Below are positions 57,280-64,000 of a stretch of 64,000 nucleotides of DNA, piece by piece. Positions within the stretch are counted from its first letter, which is position 1, and each line of letters begins with the position of its first letter. Source of the stretch: Burkholderiaceae bacterium 16 (lineage in GTDB: Bacteria; Pseudomonadota; Gammaproteobacteria; Burkholderiales; Burkholderiaceae); the NCBI GenBank assembly GCA_000955785.1, contig JYOD01000074.1, positions 25,744 through 89,743 on the forward strand. Reading direction: 5' to 3'. The notes beneath the pieces were generated by a model that did no database searches, was not told the DNA's origin, and saw only the letters and a program-made list of their open reading frames with translations. The translations under genes were made by a program, and so were the position numbers.

Positions 57280-59103
57280 TCAGCGCCCGGATCGCGCCAT
57301 GCGGTCCGCGCCATGGCCGGCGGCGGCACGGGGGATCTCCTGGCGCCAGCCTGCATCGCGCAGCAGGGCGGTCATGGCGGTATGCAACTGTTGCGCCACT
57401 ACGGGCTTGTGCAGCAGTGCGGCGCCACCGGCATGCACGCTGCGCAGGCGATCCGGGGCGGTATCGCCGGTGATGATGACGGTGGGCAGGGCGTGGCCCA
57501 GCCGCTCGCGGATCGCCATCATCGCTTCCTGGCCAGTGCGCTCGCCGCGCAGGCGGTAATCGGCCAGCAACAGGTCGGGTCTGAAGGTGTCAAGTGCCGC
57601 CAGCGCTTCTTCCTCGGATTCCACCGCCAGGCAAACGGCTTGCCAACTCTCCAGCAGCGCTCTCATGGCGATGCGGATCTCCTGGTCGTCGTCGATCACC
57701 AGCACGCGCAACCCGCGCAGGCCGGGCCTTTGGTGCAAGCCGGCGGCGGGCGTCTCGGCGCGGTCTTCGGTCACGGGCAGGGCGAAGCGGAACACCGAGC
57801 CGCGGCCGGGCCGCGAATTCAGCAGGACCCGGGTCGACATGGTGCGGGCCAGCCCTTCCACGATGGCCAGGCCGAGTCCGAGGCCTTTGCGCTGGTCACG
57901 CTCCGGGTTGCCCAACTGGTGGAACTCCTTGAAGATGGCGCGATGCTGGGACGCGGGGATGCCGGCGCCGGTATCCCAGACCTCGAGCACCATGCTCTTG
58001 CCCCGGCGGCGGCATGCCACCAGCACGCCGCCCTTGCTAGTGTAGCGGATGGCGTTGGCGATCAGGTTGCGCAGGATCAGCTCGACCAGCGTCGGATCTG
58101 CAAACACGGTGGCGGTGGTATCCCGGGTGCGGTAGAACAGGCCGCGCCCGTCGGCCTGCGGCGCAAACTCGTTCTCCAGCTTGTACAGCAACGGTTGCAG
58201 GTGGAACGCGCGCGGCCGGGCGGTGATCACGCCGGCGTCCACCTTGGAGAAATCCAGCAGCGTGTTGAGCATCTCGCGCGCGGCACAGGAGGCGGCCTCG
58301 ATGTGCGTAAGCAACTGGCGCTGCTTGTCGGTGAGATCGGACCGGCCCAGCGTGACCACGAACAGGCCGAGCGCGTGCAGCGGCTGGCGCAGGTCATGGC
58401 TGGCCGAGGCCAGGAATACAGATTTGGCGCGGTTGGCTTCCTCGGCCTCGCGCTGGGCGTTTTCCGCGCGGGCGGTCTGCTCGCGCAATTGCGAGATCAG
58501 TTCCACGTTGGCAAAGCGCAGCGCGATGCCGTGGCGCGCCACGCGCGCGTAGTTGCGCGCAAAGATCATCAGCACCGCGAGATAGAGCGGCGTGCCGAGG
58601 AACATGGCCAGATAGGCGACATCGCCGGTGGCGATGAAGACCGCCCAGACCGGCACGATGGCCGGCACGAAGAAGCCCACGGCGACCGGCAGGCAGGCGG
58701 AGAACACCGCCAGCGCGGCCGCGCTCATGCCGGCGATCAGCGACAGGATGCAGATCACCGTCGCTGGCGACTTCATGTCCATGTACAGCCATGCCGCCAG
58801 CCCCCAGAGCACGCCAATCAGTGTGAGCAACGCCGTCATGGCGCGGGCGTAAAGACCCGCTTTGGCCTGGTCGGTGCGGCCGGGCAGCAGGCGCCGCCCG
58901 AAGTGCCCGGCGGCGCAGGCCAGGCCCATGGCGAGGGCCCACGCGAAGGCGCCGGGATTCGCGCCGCCCAGCACCAGCCCGAGGGCCAGGATGAAGGCCG
59001 CCAGCGCGCAGCCCAGCATGGCGATGCCAAAGCTCTGGTCGATCAGTTCCATTTCCGCGGCCAGCAGGCGCGGTTCGTCGAAGCGGGGGATGAGCAAGGC
59101 CAT
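57280..59103 (-). CDS. Hybrid sensor histidine kinase with receiver domain
   Basis: A 607-residue hybrid kinase. The N-terminus has six or seven hydrophobic segments (about 25-190) forming a membrane sensor; a coiled coil (about 205-225) leads to the H-box SASHDLRQPLHALGLFVVT (His about 235). The HATPase domain (about 330-440) shows NLIANAIRYTSKGGVLVA and KGLGLGLAIVEGLARTM. The C-terminal receiver (about 468-585) has the phospho-Asp in LLLADYRLRG. It follows the LuxR-type regulator by 3 nt, so they form an operon. The signal is unknown. Confidence 0.92.
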   Translation of the reverse strand: MALLIPRFDEPRLLAAEMELIDQSFGIAMLGCALAAFILALGLVLGGANPGAFAWALAMGLACAAGHFGRRLLPGRTDQAKAGLYARAMTALLTLIGVLWGLAAWLYMDMKSPATVICILSLIAGMSAAALAVFSACLPVAVGFFVPAIVPVWAVFIATGDVAYLAMFLGTPLYLAVLMIFARNYARVARHGIALRFANVELISQLREQTARAENAQREAEEANRAKSVFLASASHDLRQPLHALGLFVVTLGRSDLTDKQRQLLTHIEAASCAAREMLNTLLDFSKVDAGVITARPRAFHLQPLLYKLENEFAPQADGRGLFYRTRDTTATVFADPTLVELILRNLIANAIRYTSKGGVLVACRRRGKSMVLEVWDTGAGIPASQHRAIFKEFHQLGNPERDQRKGLGLGLAIVEGLARTMSTRVLLNSRPGRGSVFRFALPVTEDRAETPAAGLHQRPGLRGLRVLVIDDDQEIRIAMRALLESWQAVCLAVESEEEALAALDTFRPDLLLADYRLRGERTGQEAMMAIRERLGHALPTVIITGDTAPDRLRSVHAGGAALLHKPVVAQQLHTAMTALLRDAGWRQEIPRAAAGHGADRMARSGR

Positions 59104-59106
59104 GAC

Positions 59107-59772
59107 CTACCTGCCCGTCTGCACCAGGCCGCGGCGCTGCGCCTCGAGCACCGCCTCCACCCGGCTGATCACGCCGAGGTGATCGAGAATGGCCGCCACG
59201 TGAACCCGGACGGTGTTCTCGGAGAGGCCCAGATGGTGGGCAATGATCTTGTTCGAGCGGCCCTGGCTGAGTTGTTCCAGCACCTCGAGTTGGCGCGGGG
59301 TGAGCGAGCTGGACTGGTAAGCAATGCCGCTGGCCGCGCCGTCTGGCGCACCGACCGGATTGTCGTGGCTGTCGCTGGCCGGGTCCGGGCCGAAGTAGGT
59401 GTCGCCCTGCAGGCAGGCGGCGATGGCCACTTCGATCTGGACGCTGTCCGCGGATTTCGGCAGGAAGCCGGCAATCTCCCTGCGTGCCTCGGCCGGGATG
59501 GTCTCCAGCCCGGAGGTGCCGGATACGATCAGGATGCGCGCAACGGGAAAATGGCGGCGCAACACCTTGACGCCTTCGATGCCGTTGAGGCCGGGCATCT
59601 GGACGTCGAGCAGGATGATATCCACGGTGGCGCGGCGATGCTCCTCCACCGCGCCCATGACGGAACCCGCCTCGATGATGCTTGCCACGCTTGGGCTGTC
59701 AGCCAGCACCAAACGCAGGCCGGTGCGGAACAGTGTGTGGTCGTCGATCAGCAGCAGGTGGGCGTTGAGCAT
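59107..59772 (-). CDS. NarL/FixJ-type response regulator (LuxR-like)
   Basis: A 221-residue response regulator. The receiver domain (about 1-120) begins MLNAHLLLIDDHTLFRTGLR with the phospho-Asp in IILLDVQMPGLNGIEGVKVL; the linker leads to a LuxR helix-turn-helix (about 155-215: LTPRQLEVLEQLSQGRSNKI, LSENTVRVHVAAILDHLGV). ATG 59772 is chosen; the only longer start is a TTG. It is transcribed together with the hybrid kinase. Confidence 0.92.
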   Translation of the reverse strand: MLNAHLLLIDDHTLFRTGLRLVLADSPSVASIIEAGSVMGAVEEHRRATVDIILLDVQMPGLNGIEGVKVLRRHFPVARILIVSGTSGLETIPAEARREIAGFLPKSADSVQIEVAIAACLQGDTYFGPDPASDSHDNPVGAPDGAASGIAYQSSSLTPRQLEVLEQLSQGRSNKIIAHHLGLSENTVRVHVAAILDHLGVISRVEAVLEAQRRGLVQTGR

Positions 59773-60218
59773 GGTAGGAAGTTGGACGGCGGCCGGCGCG
59801 CCGGCAGCGGCCGTTGGAACCACGGTAGTGCGAAAGGAGCGCCGGTTCAAAGCGATCGCCAAAGGCGAATTGGACTAGATTATTACCGTGTTGTCCATTT
59901 CCCCACTAAGGAGGGGATACGCAATGCGGGGCCCGGATTGTGTTCCGGGGGTTTGCCGTGCCGCGCCGCGCGCGCCCACGCGGCTTCCGGGATGTGGCCG
60001 GAAGGCACGCCGGGGACTGCCTGCGCAACGCAAGGTGGCCTTCTAGTCCGGAAGGATTATTTCGCTCGCGGCCGCGGGGTGTCACCATACGGACGTGGGC
60101 GATTTCCGCGACTTGCCCACACCACTTTTATTACCCACATCCACCCGGCTGTGGGTTTTTTTTGTCCGGCCGCCTCCGGGGCGGATCGGGTGCAACCGGT
60201 TGCATCCCGATCCGCCGC
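59773..60218. other. Promoter region of the two-component genes and an orphan terminator
   Basis: No protein-coding gene is supported. TCCCCACTAAGGAGGGGA (59900-59917) is an imperfect inverted repeat that may be a regulator site. On the plus strand, CCCACA (60134-60139) pairs with TGTGGG (60150-60155) and is followed by eight T, a textbook terminator with no upstream plus-strand gene; a small RNA ending at about 60163 is possible. Confidence 0.45.
60134..60163 (+). terminator. Rho-independent terminator with no upstream gene
   Basis: CCCACA / TGTGGG stem with 10 nt loop and an eight-T run (60156-60163). On the plus strand no coding gene lies between 57 kb and this point, so it may end a non-coding transcript. 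Confidence 0.6.
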
Positions 60219-61109
60219 TCAGTCGATCAGTTTGCCGGCGGCATCGAAGAAGGGGTGGTCGGCACCGAACGCGCCGATGACCGCCGCATGGCTCACCAGC
60301 CCATGCGCGGGATGCCACCAGTGCAGCAGGTAGCCGGGCGGCTCCATGCGAAAGCGCGAAGCGGCTTGCGGGTCGAGGTCCAGCGTGACCTGGTGCGCCG
60401 GCCCTGGCGCCGTCATGGCCACCGTGCCGCCGAAGCGGTGCGTGATGTGCCGGTGCAAATGGCCGCACAGCACGCGCTCCACCTGCTGATGCCGGCGCAC
60501 CACAGCCTCCAGCAGTCCGGCGCCGTCCAGGCCCTGCTGATCCATGTGGCCGATGCCGGTGTGGAAGGGCGGATGATGGAGCATCAGCAGCGTGGGCCGG
60601 TCCGGCTCGGCCGCCAGCGTGGCTTCGAGCCACGGCAGCGCGGCGGGATCGACCCGGCCGCCAGGCTTGCCCGGCACCGTGCAGTCGAAAGCGACCAGGC
60701 GCAACGGGCCGGCTTCCACGCTGTAGTGGATGGGCGCATCGCCATCGCCGGCGGCGAACAGGTAATCGTGATCCGCGAAGACACGGCGCAAGGTAGCTCG
60801 GTGGTCATGGTTGCCCGGCAGCAGCCGCACCGGCATCGGCAGGCCTTGCAGGATGCCACGCAGGAAGCGGTATTCCTCCTCGGTGCCGAAGTCGACGAGA
60901 TCCCCGGTGATGACGACCGAATCCGGCCGCTGTGGCGCGTCCAGCAACGTGTCGATGCAGCGCTGCAGGGCGCCGGCGGTGTCCACCATGCGGTAGGACA
61001 GCTTGCCGCCGGCCTTGATGTGCAGGTCGGTGATGTGGGCGAGCAGGTAAGTGCCGGCCGGATCGCCGGGGTTGCCCGGATTGCCTGGAGTGCTGGTCAG
61101 GGAGTTCAT
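60219..61109 (-). CDS. Calcineurin-like 3',5'-cyclic-nucleotide/ester phosphodiesterase (CpdA-type)
   Basis: A 296-residue class III phosphodiesterase. Two-metal motifs are seen: AHITDLHIKAGG (about 24-35), VVITGDLVDFGT (about 65-76), LLPGNHDHR (about 95-103), LMLHHPPFHTG (about 172-182) and VLCGHLHRHI (about 213-222). The N-terminus has short Pro-Gly-Asn repeats before the fold. The stop and the following start (61106) overlap on the operon side: the ABC ATPase gene ends at 61106, so this gene follows the transporter. Substrate is likely a phosphodiester brought in by the importer. Confidence 0.9.
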   Translation of the reverse strand: MNSLTSTPGNPGNPGDPAGTYLLAHITDLHIKAGGKLSYRMVDTAGALQRCIDTLLDAPQRPDSVVITGDLVDFGTEEEYRFLRGILQGLPMPVRLLPGNHDHRATLRRVFADHDYLFAAGDGDAPIHYSVEAGPLRLVAFDCTVPGKPGGRVDPAALPWLEATLAAEPDRPTLLMLHHPPFHTGIGHMDQQGLDGAGLLEAVVRRHQQVERVLCGHLHRHITHRFGGTVAMTAPGPAHQVTLDLDPQAASRFRMEPPGYLLHWWHPAHGLVSHAAVIGAFGADHPFFDAAGKLID

Positions 61110-62173
61110 GCTGCGAGCGCTTCGGAAAGCGTGATCAGGTGGCCGGTATCGAGGCGCAGGCCGACGCGGTCGCCTGCACGCCAGGCATCACGCCGGGTGG
61201 TGTCGACGACAAGCGGCGCCGGTGCGCCAACGTCGACCAGCAAGCGCGTGTAGTTGCCCAGGAACAGCGCGGTGACGACCGAGCCGCCCAGGTGCGCCTC
61301 CTCGGCCCGGGCCAGCGCCACGTCCTCGGGGCGGAACAAGAGTTCGGCGCGGGCCGGCTGCGCGGCGCCCGCTGCGTTGTCCTGGCGCGGCACCAGACCA
61401 CCCGGCACACGCCAGGCACCGGCTTCCGGCACCGCCGGCAAGCGGTTCATGGTGCCGATGAAATCCGCCACGAAGGCATTGGCCGGCGCCCGGTAGATCT
61501 GCTGAGGCGTGCCGGTCTGGGCAATGCGGCCGCGGTCCATCACGATGATGCGGTCGCCCAGCGCCATCGCCTCGGCCTGGTCGTGGGTGACATAGACGGC
61601 GGTGATATGCAGGCTGCGCAGCAACTGGTTGATGTCGGCGCGCAGCGCATCGCGCAGCTTGGCATCCAGCGCGGTCAGCGGTTCGTCGAGCAGCAGCACG
61701 CGCGGCTGTACCGCGATGGCGCGGGCCAGCGCCACGCGCTGGCGCTGGCCGCCGGAGAGCTGGTCGATGCGCCGCTCGGCGAAGGGCCCGAGCTGCATCA
61801 TGGACAGCATCTCGTCCACCCGGCGGCGCCGCGCGGCGGGATCGGTCCGGCGCACGCGCAGGCCATAGGCAATGTTCTCCGCCACGGTCATGTTGGGAAA
61901 CAGCGCATAGCTCTGGAACACCATGCCCACGCCGCGCTGCTCGATCGGCAGGGGCGTCACATCGCTATCGCCAAACATGACCACGCCGCCGGGATCGGGG
62001 AATTCCAGCCCGGCGATGATGCGCAGCGTGGTGGTCTTGCCGCAGCCGGAAGGACCAAGCAGGACCACGGTTTCACCGGCGCCGATGTCGAGGTCGAGGG
62101 GTTGCAGCGCCAGCGTACCGTCGGCGAAGATCTTGCCGCAGTGGCGCAGGGTGATTGGGGTTGGTTCATGCAT
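61106..62173 (-). CDS. ABC importer ATP-binding protein (PotA/FbpC type)
   Basis: A 355-residue MalK/PotA-type ATPase. Walker A GPSGCGKTTTLRIIAG (about 38-53), signature LSGGQRQRVALARAI (about 134-148), Walker B VLLLDEPLTALDAKLR (about 154-169), switch His in VYVTHDQAEAMA (about 188-199). The C-terminal TOBE-like regulatory domain spans about 240-350. Its start overlaps the permease end by 8 bp. It powers import through the two permeases upstream. Confidence 0.93.
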   Translation of the reverse strand: MHEPTPITLRHCGKIFADGTLALQPLDLDIGAGETVVLLGPSGCGKTTTLRIIAGLEFPDPGGVVMFGDSDVTPLPIEQRGVGMVFQSYALFPNMTVAENIAYGLRVRRTDPAARRRRVDEMLSMMQLGPFAERRIDQLSGGQRQRVALARAIAVQPRVLLLDEPLTALDAKLRDALRADINQLLRSLHITAVYVTHDQAEAMALGDRIIVMDRGRIAQTGTPQQIYRAPANAFVADFIGTMNRLPAVPEAGAWRVPGGLVPRQDNAAGAAQPARAELLFRPEDVALARAEEAHLGGSVVTALFLGNYTRLLVDVGAPAPLVVDTTRRDAWRAGDRVGLRLDTGHLITLSEALAA

Positions 62174-63050
62174 GGCGGGCCTCGGATGGGGAATGCGGAT
62201 CGGCGCCGGAGATTGCCCCGGCGCCGGCGCTGTCGGCAAGCGGCTGGTGCTTGCGGGCGCGCGCGCCAAGCGCGGAGAGGCCCTGCATCAGCACCAGCAG
62301 CGGAATGATCATGAAGAAAAACACGATGGTGTAGGCCGAGCCGATCTCCAGCCGCATCGATGCATAGCTATCGGCCAGACCCACGGGCAATGTCTGCGTG
62401 GTGGGCGTATGCAGCATCCAGGTCAGGTTGAACTCACCCACCGAAAGCGTCACCACCATCAGCGCGCCGGCCAGGATGCCCTGGCGGCAGTTGGGCAGCA
62501 CCACGGTAAAGAACCGCTGCAGCCGGCTCGCGCCCAGGCTGGCGGCGGCGTCTTCCAGCGTGCGGATATCGATGGCCGACATGATGGCCAGCACCGAGCG
62601 CACCATGAACGGCAGCGTGAACAGCACATGGCCAACCAGGATGAATACCCAGCTGGTGCGGAACGCCTGCCAGCCGCCATAGAGCAGGATCAGGCCGAGC
62701 GCGGTAGCCAGGCCCGGCACTGCCACCGGCAGCATCAGCAACTCTTCGATCAGGCGCGTGAGGCGGCCGCGCCTCAGTGCCATGTAGTAGGCCGCCGGCA
62801 CGCCCAGCACCAGCGTGCAGGCAAGGCAGGCCAGCGCGATGCCCAGCGACAGGAAGATGGTATTGCGGTAGAGCGACCATACCTCCACCAGCCAGCGCGT
62901 GGTCAGGCCGCTGGCCACGCCGATGAAGATATTGTTGGTCAGGCCGGCCAGCACCGACAGCATCACCGGGACCACCATGAAGAGGCAAACCAGGAGCGTG
63001 AGCGCGAGTTGCAGCCAGTAAGCATTGCCGCGGCGGGAAGTCGTAGTCAT
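62166..63050 (-). CDS. ABC importer permease (PotC/PhnV-like)
   Basis: A 294-residue inner-membrane permease with six hydrophobic segments. The EAA loop contacting the ATPase is EDAAASLGASRLQRFFTVVL (about 182-201) with Pro/Gly in the following PNCRQGILAGAL. The start MTTTSRRGNA at 63050 is preferred over one 15 codons upstream. It overlaps the ATPase start by 8 bp and follows the first permease by 8 nt. Confidence 0.9.
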   Translation of the reverse strand: MTTTSRRGNAYWLQLALTLLVCLFMVVPVMLSVLAGLTNNIFIGVASGLTTRWLVEVWSLYRNTIFLSLGIALACLACTLVLGVPAAYYMALRRGRLTRLIEELLMLPVAVPGLATALGLILLYGGWQAFRTSWVFILVGHVLFTLPFMVRSVLAIMSAIDIRTLEDAAASLGASRLQRFFTVVLPNCRQGILAGALMVVTLSVGEFNLTWMLHTPTTQTLPVGLADSYASMRLEIGSAYTIVFFFMIIPLLVLMQGLSALGARARKHQPLADSAGAGAISGADPHSPSEARHA

Positions 63051-63058
63051 GGCAATCC

Positions 63059-63877
63059 TCATGCGGTAGCGGCGACGGCGTCGCCCGAGAACCATCGCGC
63101 CAGCGCCAGCAAGGCCCAGGTGACAGTGCCGAGCAGTACGGACAGGGCTGCGGCCATGCCGAAGTTGGCGTAGTTAGTGAACTCGTTGTAGATGGTGAGC
63201 GGCAGTACATCGAGCTGCGTCGCCAGCGTGAAGGCGGTGCCGAAGGCGCCCATGCTGGTGGCGAAGCAGATCGCGCCGCTGGAGATCATGGCGGGCATCA
63301 GGGCGGGCAGCATGACGTCGCGCACCACGCGCCAGCGGCCTGCGCCGAGCGAGCGCGCGGCTTCTTCCAGGGAGGCGTCGAGCTTGGCTACCGCGGCCAT
63401 CACGGTCAGGATGACGCGGGGGATGGAGAAGTACAGGTAGCCGACGAACAGGCCGGTGAGGCCGTAGGCGAAGGTCCAGCGGTCGCCCGCTAGCCAGTCG
63501 CCCGCCATGGCCAGCAGGCCGTTGCGGCCGCCCAGCATGATGACCATGAAGCCGATGACTACGCCGGGGAAGGCTAGCGGGAAGGTCAGCATGGCTACCA
63601 GCAGGGCTTTGCCGGGGACGGCGTTGCGTTGGAGGAAGGTGCCGGTGATGCCGGCGATGATCAGGGTTGCCAGGGTTACGGTTGCCGAGAGCAGTACCGT
63701 TACCATCAGGCTGTGGAGGTAGCGTTGGCTTGAGATTACGGTCCAGTAGACGCTTGCGCCTTTTTCTCCGGTGATGCTGATGGCCAGGAGTTTTGCCATT
63801 GGGAGGCAGAAGAAGGCGGTGAAGATGATTAGGGCCGGGAGGGCGAAGAGGAGGAGGGGGGGGCTTTGTTTGGGCAT
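63059..63877 (-). CDS. ABC importer permease (PotB/PhnU-like)
   Basis: A 272-residue permease starting LLLFALPALIIFTAFFCLPM (about 8-27), with the EAA-type loop EEAARSLGAGRWRVVRDVML (about 170-189). It is upstream of the second permease and would be second in a binding-protein operon; the binding protein is presumably to the right of the window. The cluster of two permeases, ATPase and a metallophosphodiesterase resembles 2-aminoethylphosphonate or glycerophosphodiester-type importers, which is an inference. Confidence 0.9.
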   Translation of the reverse strand: MPKQSPPLLLFALPALIIFTAFFCLPMAKLLAISITGEKGASVYWTVISSQRYLHSLMVTVLLSATVTLATLIIAGITGTFLQRNAVPGKALLVAMLTFPLAFPGVVIGFMVIMLGGRNGLLAMAGDWLAGDRWTFAYGLTGLFVGYLYFSIPRVILTVMAAVAKLDASLEEAARSLGAGRWRVVRDVMLPALMPAMISSGAICFATSMGAFGTAFTLATQLDVLPLTIYNEFTNYANFGMAAALSVLLGTVTWALLALARWFSGDAVAATA

Positions 63878-63921
63878 GATTGGGGATGCTCCCGGGGTTT
63901 GAAAATCAACTTCAGATTCAG

Positions 63922-63945
63922 CTTCAACTTCAACTTCAACTTCAA
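63922..63945. repeat. CTTCAA hexamer tandem repeat
   Basis: Four perfect CTTCAA units (63922-63945), with degenerate units before them (CAACTTCAGATTCAG from 63908), upstream of the permease operon. Confidence 0.75.
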
Positions 63946-63970
63946 AAGCCTAAAGTCGAAGGCGGTTTCA

Positions 63971-64000
63971 CCCCCCTGCGGGGGGGCGACCTACTTTCTT
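63971..64000. repeat. Palindromic intergenic repeat, cut by the window edge
   Basis: CCCCCCTGCGGGGGGG (63971-63986) followed by CGACCTACTTTCTT resembles a repeated intergenic element common in Cupriavidus and Ralstonia, normally followed by an inverted AAAGTAGG copy that lies beyond the edge. Confidence 0.5.

Noticed and set aside
57241..60333. A 1030-codon plus-strand open frame
   Set aside because: It lies opposite the hybrid kinase and response regulator, is low-complexity, and has no domain or ribosome-binding site.
1..64000. CRISPR arrays, tRNA or rRNA genes
   Set aside because: No array of regularly spaced repeats and no cloverleaf or rRNA-like segment was noticed when reading both strands.

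Overview
The window looks like a chromosomal or megaplasmid segment from a high-GC member of the Burkholderiales, most like Cupriavidus or Ralstonia. The reasons are strong G/C third-position bias, many LysR regulators paired with metabolic genes, two Bug/TctC-type binding proteins, a BpeEF/CeoAB-type efflux operon with its lipase-like first gene, and a C6-TGC-G7 palindromic repeat followed by CTACTTTCTT at the right edge. All calls come from reading the sequence; no database search was run.

Layout. 1-5.6 kb: a LysR gene divergent from a CidA/LrgA-LrgB pair, an MFS exporter, glutaminase and a LysE/RhtB exporter. 5.8-6.9 kb: a small accessory island with a long inverted repeat resembling phage C4/Icd-Ash elements, a 34-residue leader ORF and a 96-residue protein. 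6.9-8.7 kb: an SDR with a divergent LysR gene. 8.8-16.7 kb: a lower-GC accessory region with a secreted serine protease and lipoprotein pair, an IS30 transposase scar, a quinone oxidoreductase with a LysR gene, gene debris, a short lipoprotein, a NYN-domain nuclease-like protein and a membrane-anchored DUF2726 protein. 17-27.4 kb: isochorismatase-like hydrolase, XapX protein, PstS with a Pho box, a fused 5-oxoprolinase followed by a dead pyroglutamyl peptidase gene, a Bug protein, a secreted alpha/beta hydrolase, and a SufR-like regulator divergent from a RidA protein.

27.4-36 kb: LysR gene plus llpE-bpeE-bpeF-oprC-like efflux operon. 36-42.2 kb: SRPBCC protein, oxidoreductase-like small protein, sirtuin, an AraC remnant, LysR, EthD-like protein, MHS transporter and a GntR/FCD regulator. 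42.2-43.8 kb: debris around a YefM-YoeB toxin-antitoxin pair, bounded by an imperfect direct repeat. 43.8-48.8 kb: a C4-acid locus with a Bug protein, fumarase-superfamily lyase, GntR/UTRA regulator and class I fumarase; matching palindromes lie at both divergent promoters. 48.8-57.1 kb: DUF3820, DUF2127, an ExeM-type nuclease split by an in-frame amber codon, a HAD hydrolase, phosphatidylserine synthase, a Tat-exported phospholipase C and an aldehyde dehydrogenase. 57.3-63.9 kb: a hybrid histidine kinase with LuxR-type regulator, an orphan terminator, and a phosphodiesterase with an ABC importer (ATPase and two permeases).

The strongest leads are paired palindromic operators that predict small regulons (SufR-like/RidA; GntR/lyase/fumarase; LysR/CidAB), the C4-like RNA element, the NYN plus DUF2726 pair, the LlpE-like protein that lacks its nucleophile serine, and several clean gene-decay events (pcp, exeM, IS30, AraC, esterase tail).
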